This document shows, in pieces, positions 55,459 through 64,000 of a stretch of 64,000 nt of DNA. A program made the translations under genes and the position numbers. The DNA is from Karstenula rhodostoma CBS 690.94 (taxonomy: Eukaryota; Ascomycota; Dothideomycetes; Pleosporales; Didymosphaeriaceae), in contig MU001494.1 of NCBI GenBank assembly GCA_010093485.1, positions 64,758-128,757 of the forward strand, in the 5' to 3' direction. How positions within the stretch are numbered: position 1 is the stretch's first letter; each line of letters starts with the position of its first letter. The notes beneath the pieces were generated by a model. The model ran no database searches. It was given only the letters and a program-made list of their open reading frames with translations, and had not been told where the DNA came from.

Positions 55459-56850
55459 TCAGGTAGACTCCATTGTGTCTGGCGGCAAGGTTTCGTCGTG
55501 TGCGTAGGAGCTTCTTAGAGACCGTTTGGCATATCTGTTGGATCGCTGCGATTCGTCCTTTCGTTTCTTGAGGCCAGGCACGTCAGACGCAACATGCGCA
55601 CTTGCCCATTTCTTCACCCTCATGAAAGCCGTTACCACAGGTGCAGGAAGAGCGCCCAGCTGTCGACTGGAGATACCCCCGCTGCTCATGAGGATTTCAA
55701 TCGAGGATTGAACCCGGGCAATCGATGGATTCAGCGACTGCCCGTAAACGTCATCGCGAAAAGCGTTGAGCGCTATGTTCCGCAGGAGGAGTATGTCTCC
55801 AGCTTTGATGCGTTGCAGGGCATGGCCGAGTACGTTTTGAGAATCGCCAGTCTTTTGGGGTTTTTGCCAAAAGGTGATCTTGAAGTCGCTTCTGGTGTCG
55901 TCGGCGACAGTGATCTCGCGGAGTCGCATTCTATAGCCGCCTTTTCTGACGAACACTTCTCTATCCTCCGGTGGCGCAGCAAGAACGCACAGAAAGTTGG
56001 GAGTGGGTGTTTGTGGATATATTCGTCGCAAATGCGCCGCGCTGGGTAAAGTGCCCAATGCTGTAAGCTTCAGCGTAGTGGGTATCTGCAGAATCGGTAC
56101 GTCGGTGTTGGACCGTTGGAAGCTGTCCATGCTTATGCTTGTTGTACTTTCAAAGGAGGTGGCTACGAAGGACTGGGACGTCACTGCACCATCAACCAAG
56201 CCTCCGGGGGCAATCTGCGACGACAAAAGTGTGTCGTGGAAGATTAAGGAATGATGCACAAAGTGGCTGTTGTCGAAAGGCGCCTCATCAACAGTCAGGA
56301 TTGTGTCGAGGTTAGTTGTATCTTCTGGATATGCGTCAAACGAAGCTCCAACGCCTGGTACCAAAAATGAAAGGGGTACATCATCGCCATCGAGGCCGCC
56401 ACTTGGTAAATACGGTTGGGACCAATCTGACCGCAGTCGCTGCTCTCTAGGCGCGATGTGCCGCCATCTGAATGGTGAGTCTTGGGCCAGCTCTGTAGCA
56501 AGAGGATCTGAACGGAAGAATCGGGCTGCCTCATCCGGGTCAAGCAGTGCCTCCGGGGAGAAGTCGAGACTTGCCTGCAGAGGCGCGCCGTTGAGAGTTT
56601 TCAGCCTCATCGGCCCATCGTAACCGGTGACGCGTCGTTCCGGTGGTGGCACAGAGAGGTCCGCTTGCTGACTGGTCGGAACAAGCGTTGACAAGCATTC
56701 AGCGCCTGCAAGCGGAGATACGTCAGGGCAATAAGCAGAAGGTGGAATGTCGAATGTGGAGGATGCGTTACGTGGAGCCGCTCGGAGAAAACGTCGGAGC
56801 CGAGCGTGGTCGTGCCTTCCTCAATCCGCAGGAGAACCTTTTTAAGCTGG
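55459..56850 (-). CDS. Probable OB-fold nucleic-acid-binding protein
   Basis: The main exon 56667-55459 (403 codons) is certain as an open frame. Upstream, 56850-56772 reads ACQLKKVLLRIEEGTTTLGSDVFSERLH and joins in phase through a GTAACG donor to a CAG acceptor before QADLSVPPPERRVTGYDGPM. The true first ATG upstream is not resolved, and without it the frame opens only with TTG at 56694. The middle contains TPNFLCVLAAPPEDREVFVRKGGYRMRLREITVADDT..FKITFWQKP..LQRIKAGDILLLRNIALNAFRDDVYGQSL, the strand pattern of an RPA/shieldin-like OB fold. The tail is basic (KKRKDESQRSNRYAKRSLR), suggesting nuclear localisation. A single-strand-DNA-binding repair or telomere role is inference. Confidence 0.7.
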
Positions 56851-57070
56851 CAGGCGCCCGACGTGGATGAAACAATCTTCTACTTGAACAGAGACATTTT
56901 CATACCCCCCCGCTCTCTTGACGCTTCCCAGACAAGCCTGCCAGTGTGAAATAACGTTGACGCGCACCAGCCGTCGCGTAATCGAGCGCCTCAATTCCGC
57001 GGGTGACGGCTCGGACTTGATCTTATCTGATCATCAGCTATAAATCCGAAGGGGCACCCTGAAGGTCACT

Positions 57071-58340
57071 ATGGGTACAGACTCGACCTACAAGCCCATA
57101 AACGCGTACAAGATGACTGCGGCGCTCAAGAACATCTACTACAGGCTGACGCCGACGTCTTCGTCGCTTTCGCTGCCGACGCAGAAGAACCCAGGCGAGT
57201 TTACAAAAGCGCGGACCACAGACGCGCTGTTCCCCACCACCGACCCCGCCACAGACGGCGACGAATGCCTGCACGACTGCGCCAGCTGCACCATCAAGTA
57301 CCCCAGGAAGTTTACCATCGATGAGGATGAGGAGCTGTACGGGCACGTCAAAGGATGGAGTACGCATCTGATTGTCGCGACGGGAAAGTCGGACTGGGTG
57401 CGCGATGTCGCAGACGAGAAGGGCAGCATCATGGAGGCCGTGGACAAGGGTGACGTGAAGCCCAGCAACGGTGTCAGTATACATTCTCTCTGGGGCCTGG
57501 TACCATGTGACTGATCCGCAGCAGAAACTCATGCTCTCCGCGTCCGACATTCCAGTGCCCGAACACTCGGACCACAGCACCACGGTGCTCCTCCTCCCCA
57601 AGTTCCAATTCATCGACAATGTCACGCCTGCAAACACGCCGGACCTCATACGAGACTTCGTGGATAAGGGTCCAACCAACACATCACCACTTCCTTACGC
57701 GTCGCAACCTGCGCTGCCGCCGGCGCCCTCCCCGCTGTCCGCAGAAGCATCTGCGTCCGAACCAGAGTCGGCGGCTGCTCCTTCGATCCCGCCCGCGATA
57801 TCATCATCAGGTCTCAAGGCTCGACCATGCCCACACAAATACCTCATCTTGCTATGCAGTCAGAAAACGCGCGATGCACGTTGCGGCCAATCGGCACCTC
57901 TGCTGCGGAAAGAGTTCGAGCGACATCTCGCGCCGCTAGGTCTATGCCGCGACCTGCACGATGAGCGACCGGGCGGCGTCGGAATATACTTCATCAGCCA
58001 CGTCGGCGGCCACAAATTCTCCGCAAACGTAATGATATACCGCTCGGCCTCGGCGATCGAGCGACCCAACCAGCTCAACGGCCATGCCAACGGCATCGAG
58101 GAGTCGCTAGAGAAGCTGAAGGTTGAGGACGACAAGGGACAGGAAGTTGTGCTGGACGTGAACAAGGCCCAGGAGGCAGAGGGCAATGGCGAGGCCGCCC
58201 AGTGCATATGGCTCGCAAGGGTGCGGCCTGAGGACTGTGAGAATATCATCAGGTATACCATACTGCAGGGCAAGCTCGTCAAGCCGCAGCGACAGCTACG
58301 AGGAGGATTCGATCGGAGTAAGCAGCTTGCTAGTTGGTGA
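57071..58340 (+). CDS. aim32: Aim32/Apd1-type thioredoxin-like Fe-S protein
   Basis: Two exons: 57071-57472 and 57522-58340, with a 49-nt intron (GTCAGT donor, tandem CAGCAG acceptor), giving about 406 residues. The Cys pair in CLHDCASCTIKYP (about 75) is the family motif. Later blocks are KYLILLCSQKTRDARCGQSAPLLRKEF, GIYFISHVGGHKFSANVMIY and the end RYTILQGKLVKPQRQLRGGFDRSK. The CxxxC plus H..H pattern matches Aim32/Apd1 proteins, which bind a [2Fe-2S] cluster and in yeast protect mitochondrial thiol homeostasis. The ATG at 57071 is used, but the second in-frame ATG (MTAALKNIYYRL, 57113) looks like a better mitochondrial presequence start. The upstream gene lies divergent. Confidence 0.85.
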
Positions 58341-58811
58341 TACCCCTGTCGTGGATATGAAGAGAGCGAGCATGGCATCTGCATTGATCTTCTGATTGTT
58401 GACACGAACCACGAAGTCGTGTCCCGTAAAGTGATAGACAAAAATATAGACTGCGATTGCCGCCTAATATTCAGCGTCTGCATTGAAACATAGAACAGAT
58501 TCAACCGAAACTCAACAGCATCCGAGCCCAAACACGATGAGTGGAACGATATAGAGCCGGATCATTCTCAAGTCTCGACAACGCGGGCCTGCCAGTCTAT
58601 GATGTTGGCATTTATGTGAGATGGTGTACGAGTAGGCAAGAGCTCTTTGCTGGATAGGTCGGGCAGCTGCACGCTAGGCTTCAACAGTGCGCCCACTCGT
58701 CCTAACCACGAACTCCAGTATACAACAACACTATAATCTTTTCGCCCATCGACTTTACCTCCCAAAGATGGCTGGACACCAAAAACGAGACAGCCAGCGA
58801 GCTATACTGCA
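58341..58811. other. Repeat-bearing spacer
   Basis: Contains the family A repeat copy at 58397-58464. No gene seen. Confidence 0.5.
58397..58464 (+). repeat. LTR-like dispersed repeat, copy 2 of family A
   Basis: Begins TGTTGACACGAACCACGAAG and ends near GATTGCCGCCT. Contains a 7-bp inverted pair GACACGA/TCGTGTC. Matches 41487-41548. Confidence 0.7.
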
Positions 58812-60161
58812 GTGCGTGGCTCGGGAAAGCTCGCAAGGCCGTATCGTGCAGGTGTCAGTGTGAAACCGACAAGCAGGAATGCGCATGATCTACACCCGTA
58901 CTCATTGACTGAAGTAGCAGAGGAAGAGCTGGAGAATATATGCGGTGAATTATTCATTGAGAGACATACACCATTTTGGTTGAGGTCGGATTACAACAGA
59001 GTCTGGACTTCTTCGTCGGCATCGCTATGTCTGTTGCTACCGGCTGCTGAGCAATGCGACCTTCGATCCAACCTATTCAATGTGCCCCTGGATTTCCTGA
59101 CCAGTATCCTGAACCGGAAGCTTGTTCGAGGTGCTAATCTTCGGCGCTATATGATGGGTTGCACTGTTGACAATAATTACCCTACTTACCCTTACTTTCG
59201 TTCGTTGGCCGTCTTAAATAGTGTCTCAATCCTCTACAAGACTCTGCAGGGCGCCCTGATCAATCTGGCCGTCCTTTCAATGCCACTCCACGAAATGAAA
59301 TGGCAGTGTCTATATTTGTCGTTATTAGACGCGGTGCAAGCACTTTCGTGTATCTTAACGTTTGTTACAGGGTATATAACCTTGACCCACACCAGTTCTC
59401 GGGGGTCATTGGTCTTTCATACAGCAACATGTTGTACATGACGAAATTTCTTCTTCATGACCCTTGGCCGTATTTTCGGCCTGGAGAATCGGAGCAAAAG
59501 TTTTGTTGTTTGGTCGGAACGGTAGACCACCCAGGACTATCATTACTGGTGCCGGTCAAAGACACCATGCGAAGCGAACCAGATCTAGAGTCATGGAAGT
59601 TGATCAACCATACCGATTTCGATGGCAGGGTCGAAGACAATTTCTCTGCAACAGCTCTACAGATTTCCTTGACCGGATACATCCAGCCAATACATACAGG
59701 CGAGCACGGAACCCGTGACAAAGATACCTTCTACGTAGAGACTGTGACCTCGGTTCATGAACGGGGGACTGGGTCGCGGATATCAACCCTCTTTCATTAC
59801 TATATCCACAGCATAGTTATTCAGATGAAGATGACGACAATGAAGACGAAGACAAGGTACGTTGTGCATTAGTATTCCGGATTCATGCACACATTCCAAG
59901 AAGGAACGCCATCAGACGGATAATTTCATTCGCATACGATCTGTGGACAACTGGGCCGAACTCATGGACCCGCTGGCAGACTTGTGTGTCGTCCGTGCAG
60001 CGAACAATTGGACGGCAAGAATAGCTATGTGTTACTTGGCAGTTGGAAAACATAGGCTGGTACTGTTGGGGTCCTCACAGATTTGTTGGACCTGTGTTTG
60101 GGGTGCGGTGTTCAAGGAGTCTGATTCCTACCAGCCTCATGACGTTATGATACTTCTTTAG
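58812..60161 (+). pseudogene. Frame-broken lineage-specific fungal gene
   Basis: Coding blocks are visible in more than one frame. One frame (about 59300-59770) reads YNLDPHQFSGVIGLSYSNMLY...FCCLVGTVDHPGLSLLVPV...TALQISLTGYIQPIHTGEHG...FYVETVTSVHERG. The next words should be GDWVADINPLSLLY, but they lie in another frame, because the G run at about 59763-59767 (CGGGGGAC) appears one G short. After an intron (GTACGT at about 59856 to CCAAG) the last exon reads KERHQTDNFIRIRSVDNWAEL...ARIAMCYLAVGKHRLVLLGSSQICWTC and stops at 60161. Similar wording (DNW.EL..P, RA..NW.ARLA, SDD.CWTC) occurs, as I recall, in uncharacterised Pezizomycotina proteins. Upstream (58812-59300) the exon structure is unclear. 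Sequencing error rather than decay is possible. Confidence 0.5.
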
Positions 60162-62089
60162 GCAGGGAGTGATGCACCGGCTACAGGAGAAGAAAGACAC
60201 ACAACCAGGCAAGGCATCAGCTCATCAGTCTTCCCGGAAGACTCTGCTCGTGCGCACAAACGAAGAGTTGTGGTTCAAGAGCTCAAGACAACACTTATCT
60301 TCCCCGATATCTCTCGTTAGCAGAACGCCTTGCATGGTGCGAAGGGTGCGTTCGAGACGCTATGGCACGATGGCTCCCGTGTATTGGTTCGGGAAGACGA
60401 CTACGAATTTGCAACTTCTTTGGAATTTTCATTTGTTATCAGACACTCGCTTGGTTATGTACGCTCCATTGTACTGACTTACGTTCTGACTACGAAATCC
60501 CCCTTTTGTCTCTAAGCTCTTATAGTCCTCAAAATAGCTAGTGCAAATGATCTCCACAAGGATCCTCAGCCTCGTGCACCATCCAACGGCACGCGTTTCA
60601 ATGCAGCGAGATATTGATGCAGATTAGCTAAGATGGGAAAGACCTGGACTCCTCCCCTTGCTTTCCGCCTTTTGTTTGACTAAGATCTTTGATATCGCGA
60701 GGCTTTGCATTGTACCTAGGTGTCTTGGCCTACGACTATCTTTCGTCCATTGCTGATACTGAATCGAGGACCTGCGTTTACAGGCTCGCAGCGATATTGT
60801 TGGATGTGAGCCAACCCATATATGCTCTAGGTGAGAATAGTGCTGCTTTAGGAACAAGCCTCTGATTTTCCGCCTCTATTCGTCGCACATTCCAGCCGCA
60901 ATCTATAGGGTTGTACTATAACATCTGTGCAGCGTCCCATGTGTTACACCCAGGGCGGAGGAAATTTATTTCCAGCCCCGCCCCCCTGTTCTCGCATTAC
61001 CGCCACCCGGAGAGGCTAACATGGCCCAACCTCTATTTTGTGACAGCATTGGGAACCTCGCAAATTTCTATTATGCTGCTACGCCGAATCGGATGTCCGC
61101 CGAAGAAAATCAGTCGGTCCATACCCGATGCCGTGGAGATAGTCGTATCGGCGACTGACTTGCGGATGGCTTAAACAAGGGGATCCGTCTGCTATAGTAT
61201 ACCTCTCGTTGTGCCTACCTAACAACTCTGTTCCGTTGAATAATTTATCCGCAATAGCGCTGCCGCCTAGCACGTGCGCAAAAGCCTGCCGACAGGGGTA
61301 CCTCCTCCTCTCCCGACTCGCCAAAGCCACCTTTAGTACCGCGATACTTACGTACCATATATATGGCTGCTCTCTAATCGTCTACCCGGTCCTCTATAGC
61401 GCCGTTTTACCCATCAATAGCGTCCTCACCGACAGGAGGGATCGCGCATACCAGAAGTCCATGTACATACTTTCTGCGTTGGATGCGTGCGGCGGGTACT
61501 CCATGTTTGTGGTGTGTCCGATCGCGAAAGCCTGCGTGGGCGAAGACGAGTTGTTCCGCGGATTATTTGCAGTTTTGCCATGCTCTGCTTACTCTATACG
61601 CTTGCTGTGAGATCAGTGGTGTAGGATTACATCGCCTCTCCTGATATAAATGTAGTAAAGGGATTGATCGATGTGGGCGCGCGGGGAGGATGACTGAAGA
61701 TGATTTGCGTTTACGGAGTAAGATGGTTGAGGGTTCCTACTAGCTATCTACACTGTGATTTTATGTGGGGATCGAATTTTAGTTGTCACTGCTTCCTATT
61801 GGGACGTCGTTAAGATGATGGATAGGAAGGACTGGGCGTTTAGACAGATTATTGCGGTGATGATTTGGGTGACGCCGCTTGTGGGGTGGATTTACCAAAT
61901 ATGATACTTCGCGAGCTTCTGGAAGCCGCGGCAAAACACAGTAAAGGAACTCGGTGGGGTGCCAGGGGGTGGATTGTCAATGCTCTAAGAAAGATGATAG
62001 TGGGTAGAGAGCACAAGGAGAAGCCGGGAAGGCAACGACTCAGTGGTACGTTGTTATATACAAGAGCACACGGTTTCCATCCTACCCTA
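60162..62089. other. 1.9 kb gene-poor region with coding-like scraps
   Basis: Near 61808-61900 a frame reads VVKMMDRKDWAFRQIIAVMIWVTPLVGWIYQ, a membrane-helix-like segment, and about 61880-62050 gives RELLEAAAKHSKGTRWGARGWIVNALRKMI. A longer plus frame at 61209-61610 has no recognisable content. These may be remnants of a multi-exon gene; no complete structure could be built. Confidence 0.35.
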
Positions 62090-62803
62090 TCATTGAAGGT
62101 AAACAATCGGATATCCATGGACGTCGCCGCACTTACGGCACTCCTCATCACTAGCAATACATCCCAACAGCAGTCCCGTATCAGGATCCCACCCCTGCTC
62201 AATCGTCCGCCGTCTGAAGTCCTTCTCACACATCTCATCCAGCGCCGTGCCCCGCATCATCTTCCCGTCATCGGGGTCAACAAACCACACATTCTCAACA
62301 CCGCAGGGCCACTCATAGTCGTCCAGCGCCCGCCACCACGAATCTAGGCCATCTTTACAGACAACAAAAACCTCACGTACGTTAGTATAGAGACGAAGCC
62401 TTCTTATCCCCGAACGCTGAAACAAATCGTCTTCCCTGTCAGCAGTTTCAAATCTGAGCCGCTGGATCTTCGGCGCGTCTTTGGCGTAGAGTTCGAAATG
62501 CCAGCCTGGCCCGATGTCGATGATGTCGAGGTCGAAGTTTACCCAGACGTATTGTCTCGGCTCGAACACGTGGGGCGGATTATCGATCTCGGTGAAGGCA
62601 CGCTCGTAGTGCTTTTGCAGCTCGTGGCGGGCTTCCTGGCAGGCTTGCAGAGCGGCTGGGACGGGCGTGGATATTACGGGAAGGGGCTTGCTGTAATGGT
62701 AGGATGAGACGGAAACGTCGACGGTGCGGGGTTCGACAGTGAGTTCCCAGATGCGGAGGCGAAGTTCGGAGGGAAGGAGGGGGAATTGGGGGAATGTGGA
62801 CAT
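62090..62803 (-). CDS. 2EXR-domain protein
   Basis: Single exon, 237 residues from MSTFPQFPLLPSELRLRIWELTVEPRTVDV, the 2EXR (EXR-rich, F-box-like) N-terminus of a large fungal family. Later LQACQEARHELQKHYERAF and FEPRQYVWVNFDLDIIDIG follow the family layout. The frame extends upstream, but the in-frame ATG at 62803 starts right at the domain and is preferred. A CxxxCxxC-like CIASDEECRKCGD closes the protein. The family is greatly expanded in filamentous ascomycetes and its role is unknown; an F-box-like adaptor function has been suggested by analogy. Confidence 0.85.
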   Translation of the reverse strand: MSTFPQFPLLPSELRLRIWELTVEPRTVDVSVSSYHYSKPLPVISTPVPAALQACQEARHELQKHYERAFTEIDNPPHVFEPRQYVWVNFDLDIIDIGPGWHFELYAKDAPKIQRLRFETADREDDLFQRSGIRRLRLYTNVREVFVVCKDGLDSWWRALDDYEWPCGVENVWFVDPDDGKMMRGTALDEMCEKDFRRRTIEQGWDPDTGLLLGCIASDEECRKCGDVHGYPIVYLQ

Positions 62804-64000
62804 TTGGTGTGATGGTCGTCTGTTGGTTTGGTTCGCAAGGATTTCGTGCGCGTTCAAGCCTTTATGAAGTTGTTTGTGTAACTGGTGATGCGTCCGTTGG
62901 TTTGCATCAAAAGACTCGGCAGATTCCGAGTGGGGGCTAGGTACAGGATAATTTCTGCAAACAAGATGATTGGTTTGACTTATGCAGGTTCGTGGCACTG
63001 CACGTTGGCACTAACCCACGTCCCCCTGTGATTCTATCACGATGTTGGATATTTCATCCGTGAAGGCCCTAAGTTAGTATACCCTGCCGTGGTAGTTGTA
63101 CCTGCCTTTCGCAACCTCAGTCTTGTTTCTTGCATCTTGTGTCTAATCGGTTCGCTTGCTCCTAGCATTCAATCGCTAGGCGTCATCCGATATCGAGTGC
63201 TCGAATTCTGTAGCAAAGTATTTTGTAGAAGGCCCAAATAGATCCTTTCGGTCCTGGTTCACTTACACTTCGCGCGCGGAACATGTGAGTGTGCGCGCAC
63301 ACTGTTCATCTTTTTCTTGCAGCGATAGATTTTGGTGGTTGTGTATAGCACCCTCTATTAGTTTTACTCAACGAACCCAGCAGCATGTCACTTTCCACCC
63401 GTTCCCACGTCTGCTGTTGAGCTTCGTGTCCAAAGTTGGGCGCTCGATTCACCGTGGGGCCCCAGGAGCAGAGAGGCGGATACTGCGCCACATACACTTT
63501 CCTTAAGAGATACCCCTCAACGCAAGATTTTCCCTTCGATAGATGCTATTATAGCAGCATAGACCAGAAAGCTTGCATGCCCGAAAGGCTGGACCTGGGC
63601 CTCCTTTAGTCTCGATATTTTGGAATGTGCAGTTGTACTGTATCATTACGAGGAGAATACCGATTCGGTGCGGCATTATAATTTAGTCATGTCGATTTCC
63701 TGTAGTTATGCAATTGATAGTATCAGGAAAATTACCGAGTCGTGGTCGTAGGAACGTTGTGATGATTCCATCATGGTGTCGTTAAGCGCGAGATGCGCAC
63801 GACGGCGGTATAAAGGTTACGACGATAGGGCCAAGATGTTGCAGCAACAGTTGGTAAGATAGGATTCAAATGGGTATCGTATGAAGCTGTAGTCGCCGCC
63901 AAGACGGCGCTAGTGTTCCGCGCCAATCATGCGACGGTGGAAAGTTCCGCTCCCCGCCGCCACTTGCCCGTAAAAAACTATAGAACGCCTACAAATGCAA
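62804..64000. other. Spacer to window end, no gene seen
   Basis: Promoter of the 2EXR gene, then about 1 kb with only short frames. A partial gene could begin beyond the window edge. Confidence 0.45.

Overview
The window is nuclear DNA of a filamentous ascomycete (Pezizomycotina). The class Dothideomycetes seems likely, from a DUF3176 gene family and other lineage-typical proteins, but this was judged by eye only. The evidence is short introns (about 45-130 nt) with GT(A/G)AGT donors and CTAAC/CTGAC branch points, orthologues of fungal housekeeping genes, a Pol III tRNA with an anticodon-loop intron, and a small A+T-richer island of mutated gene copies that looks RIP-affected (repeat-induced point mutation). 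All exon joins below were worked out by hand from reading frame and splice signals. No transcript evidence was available.

Layout. 0.6-4.3 kb: INO80 subunit Iec3 (+), mitochondrial ribosomal protein Rsm24/mS35 (-), and ALG13 (+). 5.5-9.0 kb: a 12-exon dynamin/SLIP-GC-like GTPase (+). 9.5-14.2 kb: two large low-complexity proteins of unknown function (-). 15.1-15.4 kb: a 96-residue conserved protein whose first coding exon is only 5 nt (+). 17.5-19.4 kb: a secreted S10 serine carboxypeptidase (-). 21.6-25.3 kb: a 1220-residue low-complexity protein (+). 25.8-29.5 kb: the HECT ubiquitin ligase Hul5/UBE3C (-). 30.2-34.3 kb: a small protein, a poorly resolved membrane protein, and a C2H2 zinc-finger protein. 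35.5-38.2 kb: a second SLIP-GC-like gene (-) that has lost its P-loop exon and carries a frame break. 39.3-40.5 kb: the Hsp90 co-chaperone Aha1 (+).

40.7-46.0 kb is an island holding two decayed DUF3176 membrane-protein copies next to one intact copy, a tRNA-Arg(ACG), and LTR-like repeat fragments that recur at 51.8 and 58.4 kb. 46.0-49.9 kb holds a TauD-type sulfonate/alpha-ketoglutarate dioxygenase and a Dal5-family MFS transporter, transcribed divergently from a shared 0.58 kb promoter and probably forming a two-gene uptake-and-cleavage unit. A quinone-oxidoreductase-like MDR protein, a secreted tyrosinase, a probable OB-fold protein and AIM32 follow. The last 5.5 kb is gene-poor. It holds a lineage-specific gene with a one-base frame break in a G run, scattered remnants, and a 2EXR-domain protein.

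Most genes are unrelated housekeeping or lineage-specific genes. The places with real co-functional signal are the TauD-MFS pair, the GTPase pair, and the DUF3176 island.
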